Of a DNA stretch of 64,000 nt, positions 14,990-25,717 are shown one piece after another (the first letter of the stretch is position 1; each line of letters opens with the position of its first letter). The position numbers and the translations under genes were made by a program. The notes under the pieces were generated by a model. That model was not told the DNA's origin and did no database searches. It was given only the letters and a program-made list of their open reading frames with translations. Source of the stretch: JAGOTP01 sp964582475 (GTDB taxonomy: Bacteria > Patescibacteriota > Patescibacteriia > 2-12-FULL-60-25); NCBI GenBank assembly GCA_964582475.1, contig CAZOQS010000001.1:248001-312000 (forward strand), in the 5' to 3' direction.

Positions 14990-17900
14990 ACCTTCGTCGC
15001 CTCTTCTCTCTGGTCGGAATAGCCCTCGCTTTTGGCGGTGGTCTATTCTTTTCCCACACTTCCCCGGTACTCGCGCAGGCGGATGTCGCTCTGACTCAGG
15101 TTGGAGAGGAGGCGCAGCTCGGATCAGCTGATCCGCAAGTGGTTGCGGGACGGTTGATTAATATGTTTCTCGGGGCGATGGGGATTGTATTGTTGGGCCT
15201 GGTCTTATACGCAGGTTTCCTCTGGATGACAGCGGGAGGTGATACGGAAAAAGTAGAAAAAGCCCAGAAAACAATTCGGAATGCGATTATCGGGTTGTTG
15301 ATCATTGCGTGTTCCTGGGCGTTCGTAACGTTTGTCCTGAAGAGTCTCGGAGACGCAGTGGGAGAGGGGGATGGGATTGTGACAACCGGTGGATTGGGCA
15401 GTGCAGGAACACTTGGAGCGGCCGGTGGATCGCTCTCGTTCCAGCTGCGTTCAATTACGCCTGCTGGTCCAGTGCGTATTCGGAACGTCCAAGTTCGGTT
15501 CTTGTTAAGTCGTGAAGTGTTAGCGTCAACGGCAACGAGCTCGATTAAAGTTATTCGCGCTTCGGATAATCAAGCGGTGGATGGATTGGTCGCCGTCGAT
15601 GGAAGTTTGGTGACGTTTGTACCGACAGAAGCGTGTCCAGCACCGAATGGGGCGCGTAAATGTTTTGCAGAAAACACGGACTATATCGCGAAGATCGAGC
15701 CGACGCTTCGTTCGCGTTCTGGATTGACGATCGCCTGTGGGCGAAATGTTCCTCCGTGTGAAATGCGGTTCAAGACGGGGACGCTGATCGATGGAAGTGC
15801 TCCTACCTCAACGATCACGACTCCACTGGACGGTCAGGGAATTCCGCTTGGCGATACGGTGCGTGTCACTGTTCGTTCAAGTGATGATGGCGGAATCTCA
15901 TTAACGGATGTGTTGGTTGATGGTCGTGTCATTGGAAGCGACCCGGGTGCCGCCAGCTCAACGCCGACGCAATACGATGCGACGGTGCTTTGGGATACGC
16001 GTGGAGTCGCGACAGGAACGCATCGGATCGAGGCGCGTGTGTGGGATGTGGATTCAAATACGGTCACAACTACACCGGTTACGGTCGTGATTCGTCCACG
16101 AAACTTCTTTAATGGCGTTCAGGATGGTCCAGGGGTAGGGGGCAGTGGGGCAGGGGCTGGTGGTGCCGGAGGAGTAAATGGTACCGGTTCAGGTACTGGT
16201 TCTGGGGGGTCAGGTTCTGGAACGGGTTCTGGTTCCGGTTCGGGAAGTGGGGCAGCAGGTGGCTCTAACGGTGTTGGCTCAGGTGGAGCTGGTGGTGCTG
16301 GTCTATACGGAGAAACAGGGGTCGATTGCGGAGGTCCTTCAGGGGGAGGTTGTGCGGGTGCGGCGTGTACGCGCGCCTATGAATGTGCGAGCGGGATGTG
16401 TAGCTCGGGTCGCTGCGTAGAGCAGCCGGTTATCGGTTCATTCAGTCCAGCGGATGGACGTCCAGGAACATTCGTGACCATTACCGGTGCGAATTTCGGG
16501 ACAACTCCGGGTCAAGTGACCTTCGGAGGCCGTACTGCGACCGCTCCAGCCTCCTGTTCAGCGAGTGCGAGTTCTTGGTCGGCGACGCAGATCGTTGTAG
16601 CTGTTCCAGAAGGAGCGACTACGAGTTCGATTCAGGTTACGCACGGTGGGAATCGTTTATCTGATGCGACAAACGACGAACGTGGCCCACGCTTGGCGGA
16701 CTTCCGTGTGAGTGGCGTAGCTCGTCCGGGTCTGTGTACGATTCGTCCAGGCTCTGGAACGGTTGGCGATCGTGCTCGTCTGGCGGTTGCTGGGGTAAAC
16801 CTCGGGGTAACTGCTGGTCAGTTGTATTTCAATAATCAAACGGCAGAAATTTCGGCTTGGCGTCCAACAGGGATCGATTTGTCGGCTCCTCTTGTTCCGC
16901 CAGGAAGCTATGCAGTGCGTGCACGTGTTGGAACGCTTGAGTCGAACCCGATCACCTTCCAGTTCAATGATCGTATTATTACGTCGCCACCTACGATCGA
17001 TAGTCTTCGTCCGGCGACAGGAACGGTTGGGTCGTATGTAACGCTGGTAGGTCGAAATTTCGGAAACGCAGGCCGCGTCTTCTTCCGCAATCCGCTCACG
17101 AATGGATTGGGCGAAGCGGATACGCGCTTCCCTGCGCAGTGCGGAAGCGGTTTCTGGGGGGATACAGCGGTTATGGTAAAGGTCCCACGTGCTTTGCGTG
17201 GAGGATTGGGCGAAGAGCAGTTAGTGCGATCGGGTCGTTACGAAATTTACCTCCAACGTGATGGGATTACGGTGAGTAACCGAGTTCCGTTTACGGTTTT
17301 GGATGGAATGCCTGGGCCGGGAATCTGTTCTATTCAACCAGCGGCCGGTCCGGTTGGAACGGGGATCACGATTTTAGGGGAGAACTTTGGAACAAGTGTT
17401 GGATCCGTGACCTTTGCGGGAACAACCACTACCCGACCAGCTGCCTTCCTTACGAGCGAGAGCTGGCGTGAAGGGGAGATTCGTACACGTGTTCCAGCGG
17501 GTGCATCAACCGGTATGGTGCGCGTTTCGGTGGCGGGTCAACAGTCGAATGATGCGTTCTTCTCGGTTGCAAGCTGTCTGACGAGCCCAGGGATCTGCGG
17601 AGCTTCACTTGCATGTTGTCCAGATGGAAGCTGTGCGGTTGGGGGTGTTTGTCAGGCTCTGAGTATCGCTACGAGTACGTTCGCTTGGAGAACATCTACC
17701 GGTCGCATCTATCAGCATCCACGTGTCGTGGAAGAATGTAATAATGAAGAGCCACCTTCTCCAAGTCCACGGAGTCTTTCGACCTGTGTGAATGCTCAGG
17801 CTGTAGTGCGCTTTACAACACACATCGAGCGTTCAACGATTACCCCAAGTACGGTGATTGTTCGTCGCTGTACGGGAACAACAGGGGATGTTTGTGCAAC

Positions 17901-20900
17901 GGGGACACCTGAAATCGTTCCTGGAACGCTTGGATTTGTGACGGGTCTTACGCAAGATCACTTGGTCTTTACTCCCGCTGGGAACGTCTTTGCGCCAAGC
18001 AGTACGTATCAGATTATCCTCACAACGGGTATTCGTTCGACGAGTGCCGAGGGAAGTCGTGCCATGTTAGAAAATGCGGAACTGTATGGTCGTGGCAATG
18101 CCTACGCCTATCGCTTCCGAACGAAAGCAGCAAGCGACTTGTGTACGGCAGGTTCCGTTTCTGTTGTGCCGGCAAACTGGTTAATGGAAAATATTGGTGA
18201 CCGGAAAGAGGACTATACCGTGAGCGCCCGTGCTTCGGATGACATGTGTGTGCAGATTAACGGTGCGACCTTGGGCTGGGGATGGAGTTTGGCAGGAGCT
18301 CCGGGCCGTGCGTCGATTGAACCTTCGACGCGTGACTTGGTGGGCGCACCTCTTGATCCATCGAGAACGGATATCGTCACGGTTGTTGGTCGTGGAGCGA
18401 CGGATCGTGATCCAGTCTTGGTCAACGTCGATCTGACGCGACCTGCGCCTCCGCTTCCTGTACGTGGAACGGGTCGTCTGACGATTCGTCTTACCCCTCC
18501 GCGTGTGGTCTCGTACGCGCCAAATTGTAATGAAGCCTGTGTGAATGCTGCGGTTTGGGCAAAGTTCAATGTAGCGATGGATCGGGATAGTTTGTTCCGG
18601 ACAGTGGGCGGACGTCGTGTGCCAAACGTAGAAATCAAGCGTTGTACGAATGAGTCCTGTCGTGAAACAGACCGTACATTGGATTTGTCTGAGGCGATTA
18701 TCGATCTGATGACGCCTGCTGGCACGTTTGCGACCGATACCATGATGAAGATCGAGCCGTCGATTCTCTCGCCTGAGCGCGATCCAGAAACGGGCGGGCC
18801 GGTTCGGACGAGTCAATTTGAACCAGGGAAGTTCTATACCGCGACGATTATTGGAGGTGTGACAGGGGTACGTTCCGCCTATGGCAACTTACCGCTTACC
18901 GAGCTCAATAATTCTGATCCAGTCGGGTTTACCTGGAAATTCCGAGTGAAGACGGGCCCAACCGCCTACTGTACCGCCGCACGCGTCGAAGTGGCACCTA
19001 GCCAGAAATACGAAGTTGCCTTTGGCATGCGTCAGCTCTTCATTGCGAGCCCAATTAGCTCGCCAGATACCTGTAGCCGAGATGGGCAGATGTTGATTTC
19101 AGAACGTAGTACAAGCTGGACGAGTTCCGATCGTCTGGTTGCGGACTTCGTTCAGATCGGATCCTCTCGTTCCAGTGTTTCATTGGTGGATCGTTTGCCA
19201 GAGTTTTGTACCAATCAGTGTTTGAATGCGGGTTCGAATGGTGTCTTCGGTCAAACAGCGACGTGTGGAAATAATACAGTTGAAACAACGGATACGAACT
19301 TCTGTCGTCGTCGTTCAGACTCGACACGTGCGTGTGAGGTGGGGAATGCCGACTGTGTCACCCGTTTGGGCGGAGCGTGTCTTTTGTTGCCGGAAGGCTC
19401 AGAAGATGCGGAAGAGTGTGATAACGGAACAAGTAACGGTCCGTCGGGTGAATGTTCTGCGACTTGTCTGATGAATCCCGTACGACGTGTCACAGACACT
19501 CCTGCAGGAACCTGTGGAAACGGATCGCTTCAGCGCGGAGAACAATGTGATACGGGTCGTGTATGTGTAGGAGGTCCAACGCCAGGCCGTGACTGTACAT
19601 CTGACCCCGCTTCGTGTGGTACGGGTGGCGCTTGTCAGGTAGTTGAACGTCGTGGATGTAGCGTGAATTGTCAGGCGCTTGGGGCGAGCCGCGGAGGATC
19701 AACTTGTGGAAATGGAGACGTTTCAGACGGTGAAACCTGTGATTATCGCTCAGATCAGGTTGGGTCAGGTTGTACAGACCAATGTCTCCATCGCGGTTCA
19801 TCGAACGTTGAACGTCGTATGTGTGGAAATGGTCGTATTGAACCAGGTGAATCGTGTGAGGCCCCATTTGGAACAACCTGTAATCCTCAAACCTGTTTGA
19901 ATATCGGAACAGGTCAGTGTGGAAATGGCGTAACAGCGGGTTGTTGTGGAAATAGCCGAGTAGAAGCCGGTGAAGATTGTGATGGGGGTCCTGGCTGTTC
20001 TGCGCGATGTCTGAAGCAAGGTTCAAGTCCAAGTTATCCGCAGCCATCGCTGTGTGGAGATCGTGTTGTTGGGACCGGTGAGCAGTGTGATGCGCCTACC
20101 TCCGGTCGTATCGAAACAGGGGATGGTCTCACGGGTCGCTTCGAGATCACGAACCGTCAACTCTTCGAAATCGTTGGTTTGCGTGAGCCAAGACCAGAAG
20201 AGATGGCTCGCAACGCAGGTCGCATGACCTCCACGATCGGTGCGCGCTACATGACTCGTGATGGTCAGGCGACATATGGGGTGCAATGTAACTTCACACG
20301 AGAAGCGGACTGTCGGACCCTAGGAACGGGTCTGACATCAGGTGGGTGTTGTGCGGTTCGTCCAACGGCAACCCCGTATCCTCGCGCCGGTTCAACGGAC
20401 GTTTGTCGAAACGTGCTGATTACGGCGACCTTCAATCAGTTGATGGATGAAACGTCGGTTCGCGGAAACTTCCTCGTGTCGTCGCAAGCTGTAGCAGATA
20501 CGTGTCCAACGGGTACGACGCGCTTAGACCGAGCAGTCCCAACCGCCTTCAACTGGTCAACACCTGTACGTTCGTTCATTGAGCTTGTGAAGTCCTGGTT
20601 TGCACCAGCGACGGCAGCAGAAAACAGCCCATGGTGCGTTGGAACAGCAAAGGGAACGGTTGTCTTTGAGCGAGATGATGTTGCTCGTCAAACAACGGCA
20701 GCGTTGCTCTTGGATGAAGCATTGGTCGCGAATACGCAGTATCAAGTTACGTTACTCGGTGATCCGGCGATTCTGACGGCGACCACGTCGTCTACGCGTC
20801 GCGGATTGCGCGGAGCGAACGGAATTTATGCGAACGGAAATATTTCCTGGCGTTTCACGACAGGTGAGCGCGTGTGTACGATCGATGAATTACGCTTAAC

Positions 20901-23900
20901 GGATACGTACGCGGCACGTCCTACGATCTTCTATAAGTCGAATGAAGCCCACCGCTATATCGGTCGAGCGGTTTCCTATCATCGAGAAGAGGTGGTGCCG
21001 CTTTCGCCAATCCGAGGTTTGTATGATTGGGCTTGGCGTGAATGGGTGAGTGCTCGTCCAGCCGTTCTCCGAACGCAGACAGCAACGACAACGCCTCAAG
21101 TCTCTGTTGCAACTACAACCGCGCAAAATCAGCGTGGGACCTCATTGATTGCCACAGGAATAACGATTACAGCCGATCGCGTGAATGTTCCTTCAACGGT
21201 GAACAAGTCGATTGAGGCGGGTCTGATGTCAACCGTACTCTTGTGTGACAACCCATGGATTCCACCAGGAACTGAGCCGGGTCAACCGCCACGCTTCCAG
21301 GATCCGCTTTATCACTTCGCCTTCAACTACTGTTTGGATGCGAATCGACCTGGTCCAAGTGATGATCTTCCGGAATTAGTGGTGAATCGTTTGTCAGATA
21401 ACCCATCCGATATCGCGCGTGGAGTAAAGCGCCAGTATATCTTCTCGTTCAGCCGACCGTCCTTCCGTTCGGATGCATTGGGATTGCGAGTCATGTCGAA
21501 CCCACTTCACTTGTCGCCGAAGGATTGGTACTTGGCGCAAGGATTCGCAGGATCGCCTCAGGCAACAACGGTTGATGGATACGAGGCGATCCGAGATGGA
21601 TCAACGCTCTACATTTCGGCAACGAACCTGAATACGCAAGAAGGGGGTCTTACAACGGATATGTATGTGCTTTCGCACAATCCGAATGCAACGGCAGAAA
21701 CTCGGTCGATCTTTGAGCAGGTGGTTGAGAGCTTCACTTTCAACACGAACCTCTTGCATGATGCAGATGGGATCTGTCGCACGAGCTCAGGAGGTATCTT
21801 CCGTCACACGACAACATCGCCTGCGCTTACCTGTACGGCTGACTGGGAGTGTGTTCGTTACGATGCGGGAGGTTACTGCGCAAGCTCCAAGGAAAAGATC
21901 CAGCGCGATTCAAAGCGTATGGCGGATTTCCAGTATTTGTCTGCTCAGCTTGAAGGGGCGAAAGCTCGTGATGGCCGCTACCCAACGCTTAACGCAGGCA
22001 CATTCTTGCAAACATTTGTCACAAGTCGTTGGCCAAGCTGGCAGTCTGTCTTTGCGGCGAGCGTCGGAAAGGCACTCCCAGAAGATCCGCTCAACGTGAA
22101 TGTGTCATGTGGACAGTGTTTGAGCTCGCGCCAGGCGTGTATGGAAGATTCAGATTGTGGAGGATCGGCGGATCGGTGTGTTCCGGTGGATGGATATGAT
22201 CCAAAAACTTGTTGGAACGCAGCGAGCAGCACCTATCGTATTCCTGTTCTTGAGCCGACGAATGCGCGAAGCGTTTCCCGTTTGTATCAATATCGCTCGG
22301 TTGATGGAGGAAATCGCTATGAACTTGGAACGGAGCTCGAATATTTGCCAATTGAGAACTATACCCCGTCTGTGTTGCCAGAAACACGACGCTGCGTCTC
22401 GACGAATGCGGGGAATGGACGGGTGTGTATCCAGGATACGGATTGTAATGTCCTAGGAGCGGACCGACGCACCGTGATTGGAACGGGTGTTTGTACCCCA
22501 CAAGGTGGCCGTTTGCAGTTTGGAGGGATTAGTCGCAACCAAGTGATGGGCTTGGGTGGGATTTGTGGAGATGGCGTCGTTGGAACCGGGGAAGTGTGTG
22601 AGCCGGGCCAGACACGTCAGAACGATTGTCCGATTGCAGGTATCGCAGGTCGAGGTCGTCAGCAGCAGGTGTGTCAGTCCGATTGTCGTGCGTATGTGGA
22701 TGTCCCAGGTTCGACCTGTATCTCGAGAATTCAGTGTGGAAACGGACGTGTTGAAACGGGTGAGACTTGTGATGATGGGGATTTGAATGGTCGCTATGGA
22801 CAGTGTAACCGCTCCTGTAATGGCTTCGCCGCTGTCTGTGGAGATGGTCAGTTGAGCGCTGGTGAAACGTGTGATTCGGCTGAGCGAAATGGATTGTATT
22901 GTGACACTCGTGATTGGGGGTATGGGAACTGTAATCTTTCGGCGAGCTGCAGCCTCACTTGTCGAGAGGTCGCTCCGCATTGCGGAGATGGAATTGTTCA
23001 AACAGAGTCTATTGGAGACGGTGGACAAGTGGAGCAGTGTGATGGAAACGCTCCAGAAACAACAACAAGCGCTGTGTGTTCTGCGGGAGCGGTCGGGCAG
23101 GCGTGTGATCCAAGTAACAGAGGTGCGGACTGTGCCTATGGTCCGATCAGCGGACAAGACTTGTGTGGTCGAAATCCAGAAGATCGCAGCTGTTCTACGA
23201 TCAAGGTCGGTTTGTGTGCGGGTGGCTTGAACGATCGACGTGAATGTAGCTGTCCGGCGGGTCAGGAGAGCTGTGCGGGAACAGCGCCAGGCGCTACGGT
23301 CTGTGGAACAACCTATCGCTGTGTCATGTATCCAACGCAGCGCACCCGAACCTGCAATGCTCCGACCTCGGCCCGTGCGGTGAACCAGTGTAGCTGGACT
23401 GCCTGGTCGGCCTGTCGTCCAGCGAACTTCTGTGGAGACGGCGTCCTCGATGCAGGTGAGCGTTGTGATGACGGAAATCGAAACGATAATGATGCCTGTA
23501 CGAATCGCTGTTTGGCGAACGTCTGTGGCGATGGCGTTATGAACGTCGGGCCAGAAGAGTGTGACTACGGATCAGAAAATGGTCAGGGCTGTACCGGAGC
23601 GGAATATGGTTCTACTTGTGGCGCCTGTACCAATCAGTGTCGTATGACGGCCTCTTCCGGCGGATTCTGTGGGAACGCTCTACTTGATGGATCTGAGCAA
23701 TGTGATGGAACGGACTTTGGACGTGCGAGCGGTGTACAGACGTCTGCTGCGTTGACGTGTACGGGTCTTGGCTTCGACTATGCAGAGCGTGTCCGCTGTA
23801 CGGCTGTTGCCGGAGGCGCCTCCATCGAAGTTGCCTCAACCGATGCGGCCACGCAGTGTGTTGCGGGAACGGCACGTGACATCATCACCTGTGGTCGTAC

Positions 23901-25074
23901 CTGTGGGTATGGCGGCTGTCAGGCCTGTTCAAGTCAGGCGGGAACAGCTTCCATTACAGCGGTTGTACGTGATGCGGTTCACTCAGGTACGGCAGTTCCA
24001 GGAGCAACTGTGACGCTGCTTCAGAATGGTCGTCGAGTGACGACGCAAACGACGAATGCACAGGGGCAGTTTACCTTCAGCAACTTGAATGGAAATGGTG
24101 CCTGTGGAGGATATCGTGTCTACGTTGAATTCTCTGGAAACAATCCAAATACTCCGGATAATGAAGCGACTAATGGAGGATACTGGATGTATGAATCAAA
24201 CCTGTTCAGCGTACCTACATTTGAGCGGGATGGAATTCAGAGCTCAGAGACACCTGGAAAAATATTCTTGCTCCCTAAGGTTGCAGCGAATGAAACATTA
24301 GTTGTGCATACTTGGTATGGAGATCTCGCACAGAATTCGAATCGCTACCTTCTCTCTCACTTGATCATGCCACGCCACCGCGCATACCAGTTCACTCCAG
24401 GAAGTGGAAGTGATTGGACGCAGTCACGTGAGTGTACAGCCGCTGAGCGTCCAGGATTTGTTAACGGGAAGTTGTGTTATCGTGATATTCGAGAATTTGT
24501 GGGAGGAAACGAAGCGCAAGGAAACCCGGATCTGGCGCAGGTTCCTCATGCGCGCCTCTATTGTTCAAGTGGTGCGGGTGGAGTGTGTTTCCAGGTGGCT
24601 AATTCGCCACAAGCGACACGGTATCGTTGGACGCTGGGTGACAGATCAGCAACAGGGAATTTCAGTTATTTCCTTGTAGATCAGCGTTCGATGACGGGTC
24701 AGTCGCCTCGGCAGAGCCCTTCCTACGAGTACTATCGTGATACGCGTAGCACCGTCTGGATCGTTACTCAATCTCGTGTCTACAAGGTGCTTCCCCCAGC
24801 AACGACTCCTACGAATTGTCAGGGTAAATTCTGGCTTGTCTATCAACAAGATTCATCGACGGGAGCGATCACACTTATGACAGATGTAGACCGTGCACTT
24901 TTGTGCGGAGGTCAGTCAATTCCTGGAGAGGTGGTAACGCCAGCCCTTCCAAACGCAAGCTGGCCGCGGAGCGGTGAGGCACAAAGCTGGATGGCCTTCG
25001 GGGGATGGGGTGGTGGTGAGGCGGGTCCTTCTATCAACTGGGATCCATTTGGAGTAGGTCCGGCAGCGCGTTAA
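14986..25074 (+). CDS. Giant 3362-aa multidomain surface protein
   Basis: Begins at ATG14986, overlapping the previous stop. Approximate residue layout: signal peptide 1-33; pilin-like two-helix domain 55-122 (YAGFLWMTAGGD); Ig-like domains 149-375; Gly/Ser linker 378-442; TIG/IPT domains 480-862; SbsA-type (Big_5) Ig domains 899-1328; a DUF4215-like Cys repeat block 1422-1705; more Ig domains 1782-1962; a pseudopilin-like segment 2304-2372; a second Cys-repeat block 2523-2905; a Cna_B-like domain 2982-3105; a unique C-terminus. About 13 copies of the CGNGxxxxGExCD repeat are visible. Probably a membrane-tethered adhesin or fibre for host or cell contact. No frameshift seen. Confidence 0.85.
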   Translation: MNLRRLFSLVGIALAFGGGLFFSHTSPVLAQADVALTQVGEEAQLGSADPQVVAGRLINMFLGAMGIVLLGLVLYAGFLWMTAGGDTEKVEKAQKTIRNAIIGLLIIACSWAFVTFVLKSLGDAVGEGDGIVTTGGLGSAGTLGAAGGSLSFQLRSITPAGPVRIRNVQVRFLLSREVLASTATSSIKVIRASDNQAVDGLVAVDGSLVTFVPTEACPAPNGARKCFAENTDYIAKIEPTLRSRSGLTIACGRNVPPCEMRFKTGTLIDGSAPTSTITTPLDGQGIPLGDTVRVTVRSSDDGGISLTDVLVDGRVIGSDPGAASSTPTQYDATVLWDTRGVATGTHRIEARVWDVDSNTVTTTPVTVVIRPRNFFNGVQDGPGVGGSGAGAGGAGGVNGTGSGTGSGGSGSGTGSGSGSGSGAAGGSNGVGSGGAGGAGLYGETGVDCGGPSGGGCAGAACTRAYECASGMCSSGRCVEQPVIGSFSPADGRPGTFVTITGANFGTTPGQVTFGGRTATAPASCSASASSWSATQIVVAVPEGATTSSIQVTHGGNRLSDATNDERGPRLADFRVSGVARPGLCTIRPGSGTVGDRARLAVAGVNLGVTAGQLYFNNQTAEISAWRPTGIDLSAPLVPPGSYAVRARVGTLESNPITFQFNDRIITSPPTIDSLRPATGTVGSYVTLVGRNFGNAGRVFFRNPLTNGLGEADTRFPAQCGSGFWGDTAVMVKVPRALRGGLGEEQLVRSGRYEIYLQRDGITVSNRVPFTVLDGMPGPGICSIQPAAGPVGTGITILGENFGTSVGSVTFAGTTTTRPAAFLTSESWREGEIRTRVPAGASTGMVRVSVAGQQSNDAFFSVASCLTSPGICGASLACCPDGSCAVGGVCQALSIATSTFAWRTSTGRIYQHPRVVEECNNEEPPSPSPRSLSTCVNAQAVVRFTTHIERSTITPSTVIVRRCTGTTGDVCATGTPEIVPGTLGFVTGLTQDHLVFTPAGNVFAPSSTYQIILTTGIRSTSAEGSRAMLENAELYGRGNAYAYRFRTKAASDLCTAGSVSVVPANWLMENIGDRKEDYTVSARASDDMCVQINGATLGWGWSLAGAPGRASIEPSTRDLVGAPLDPSRTDIVTVVGRGATDRDPVLVNVDLTRPAPPLPVRGTGRLTIRLTPPRVVSYAPNCNEACVNAAVWAKFNVAMDRDSLFRTVGGRRVPNVEIKRCTNESCRETDRTLDLSEAIIDLMTPAGTFATDTMMKIEPSILSPERDPETGGPVRTSQFEPGKFYTATIIGGVTGVRSAYGNLPLTELNNSDPVGFTWKFRVKTGPTAYCTAARVEVAPSQKYEVAFGMRQLFIASPISSPDTCSRDGQMLISERSTSWTSSDRLVADFVQIGSSRSSVSLVDRLPEFCTNQCLNAGSNGVFGQTATCGNNTVETTDTNFCRRRSDSTRACEVGNADCVTRLGGACLLLPEGSEDAEECDNGTSNGPSGECSATCLMNPVRRVTDTPAGTCGNGSLQRGEQCDTGRVCVGGPTPGRDCTSDPASCGTGGACQVVERRGCSVNCQALGASRGGSTCGNGDVSDGETCDYRSDQVGSGCTDQCLHRGSSNVERRMCGNGRIEPGESCEAPFGTTCNPQTCLNIGTGQCGNGVTAGCCGNSRVEAGEDCDGGPGCSARCLKQGSSPSYPQPSLCGDRVVGTGEQCDAPTSGRIETGDGLTGRFEITNRQLFEIVGLREPRPEEMARNAGRMTSTIGARYMTRDGQATYGVQCNFTREADCRTLGTGLTSGGCCAVRPTATPYPRAGSTDVCRNVLITATFNQLMDETSVRGNFLVSSQAVADTCPTGTTRLDRAVPTAFNWSTPVRSFIELVKSWFAPATAAENSPWCVGTAKGTVVFERDDVARQTTAALLLDEALVANTQYQVTLLGDPAILTATTSSTRRGLRGANGIYANGNISWRFTTGERVCTIDELRLTDTYAARPTIFYKSNEAHRYIGRAVSYHREEVVPLSPIRGLYDWAWREWVSARPAVLRTQTATTTPQVSVATTTAQNQRGTSLIATGITITADRVNVPSTVNKSIEAGLMSTVLLCDNPWIPPGTEPGQPPRFQDPLYHFAFNYCLDANRPGPSDDLPELVVNRLSDNPSDIARGVKRQYIFSFSRPSFRSDALGLRVMSNPLHLSPKDWYLAQGFAGSPQATTVDGYEAIRDGSTLYISATNLNTQEGGLTTDMYVLSHNPNATAETRSIFEQVVESFTFNTNLLHDADGICRTSSGGIFRHTTTSPALTCTADWECVRYDAGGYCASSKEKIQRDSKRMADFQYLSAQLEGAKARDGRYPTLNAGTFLQTFVTSRWPSWQSVFAASVGKALPEDPLNVNVSCGQCLSSRQACMEDSDCGGSADRCVPVDGYDPKTCWNAASSTYRIPVLEPTNARSVSRLYQYRSVDGGNRYELGTELEYLPIENYTPSVLPETRRCVSTNAGNGRVCIQDTDCNVLGADRRTVIGTGVCTPQGGRLQFGGISRNQVMGLGGICGDGVVGTGEVCEPGQTRQNDCPIAGIAGRGRQQQVCQSDCRAYVDVPGSTCISRIQCGNGRVETGETCDDGDLNGRYGQCNRSCNGFAAVCGDGQLSAGETCDSAERNGLYCDTRDWGYGNCNLSASCSLTCREVAPHCGDGIVQTESIGDGGQVEQCDGNAPETTTSAVCSAGAVGQACDPSNRGADCAYGPISGQDLCGRNPEDRSCSTIKVGLCAGGLNDRRECSCPAGQESCAGTAPGATVCGTTYRCVMYPTQRTRTCNAPTSARAVNQCSWTAWSACRPANFCGDGVLDAGERCDDGNRNDNDACTNRCLANVCGDGVMNVGPEECDYGSENGQGCTGAEYGSTCGACTNQCRMTASSGGFCGNALLDGSEQCDGTDFGRASGVQTSAALTCTGLGFDYAERVRCTAVAGGASIEVASTDAATQCVAGTARDIITCGRTCGYGGCQACSSQAGTASITAVVRDAVHSGTAVPGATVTLLQNGRRVTTQTTNAQGQFTFSNLNGNGACGGYRVYVEFSGNNPNTPDNEATNGGYWMYESNLFSVPTFERDGIQSSETPGKIFLLPKVAANETLVVHTWYGDLAQNSNRYLLSHLIMPRHRAYQFTPGSGSDWTQSRECTAAERPGFVNGKLCYRDIREFVGGNEAQGNPDLAQVPHARLYCSSGAGGVCFQVANSPQATRYRWTLGDRSATGNFSYFLVDQRSMTGQSPRQSPSYEYYRDTRSTVWIVTQSRVYKVLPPATTPTNCQGKFWLVYQQDSSTGAITLMTDVDRALLCGGQSIPGEVVTPALPNASWPRSGEAQSWMAFGGWGGGEAGPSINWDPFGVGPAAR
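16120..16310 (+). repeat. Gly/Ser-rich low-complexity linker tract
   Basis: Degenerate GGTTCTGG / GGTGCTGG units encode a flexible Gly-Ser-Ala linker inside the giant protein. It separates the membrane-proximal pilin/Ig part from the TIG array. It is a site where length variation between strains is likely. Confidence 0.85.
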
Positions 25075-25093
25075 TCGTGTTCCTTGTCTCTCT

Positions 25094-25702
25094 ATGTCCT
25101 TTGACCTTTCTTCCCCTCGAGCACGAGTCCTGATCGCTAGCGCGGTCGGGCTCGTGCTGGTTGTGGGAGGGCTCATCTTCTTGCGTTGGCGTGCTACCTC
25201 TGACCTGGATCCAGAGATGGGGATAGATGAGGCGGCTTCCGTTGTTGTCGAAAATCAGGGAACCGAACAAACTCCCTCTATAGGTCAAGGAGAAGAAGAT
25301 ATTCCTCTTGCGGCTACCGGTCCGGTGGATCGAGATGGGGATGGATTGGGTGACGATGAAGAGCGAACGCTTGGAACGGATCCGCTTTTGCGCGATACAG
25401 ATGGCGATGGAATGACGGACCAAGTGGAGGTCGAGCAGGGGACGGATCCACTGGTGTTCCCAAAGCCAGAACCCGTCGCGCAACCGCTGCCAGAGCCTAC
25501 GCCCGCTCCACAGCCGCAAGCTCCCCAGGCACCTCTCGATCAAGATGAAGACGGTCTGCCCGATGACTCAGAGCGCGACTTTGGAACCAGTCCACAGATG
25601 AGTGATACGGATGGGGATGGATTTGGGGATGCGCAAGAGATCAAAAACGGGTACAATCCTCTTGGATCCGGGCTGTGTGTTCGTCCCGACTGTCGTATTT
25701 AA
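25094..25702 (+). CDS. Membrane protein with thrombospondin type-3 repeats (I)
   Basis: 202 aa. One N-terminal membrane helix (about 12-31), then two blocks of DxDxDGxxD calcium-binding repeats (about 75-115 and 149-195) joined by a Pro/Gln linker. It ends with GYNPLGSGLCVRPDC. These repeats form Ca2+-stabilised rods on the cell surface. First of three related genes following the giant protein, with a 19-nt gap and no SD. Confidence 0.82.
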   Translation: MSFDLSSPRARVLIASAVGLVLVVGGLIFLRWRATSDLDPEMGIDEAASVVVENQGTEQTPSIGQGEEDIPLAATGPVDRDGDGLGDDEERTLGTDPLLRDTDGDGMTDQVEVEQGTDPLVFPKPEPVAQPLPEPTPAPQPQAPQAPLDQDEDGLPDDSERDFGTSPQMSDTDGDGFGDAQEIKNGYNPLGSGLCVRPDCRI

Positions 25703-25717
25703 CGCCCACCCTTCTCT

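Noticed and set aside
16120..16310. Repeat tract considered as a CRISPR-like or tandem-repeat array
   Set aside because: Units are degenerate, short and in frame, and encode a Gly/Ser linker; there are no spacers.
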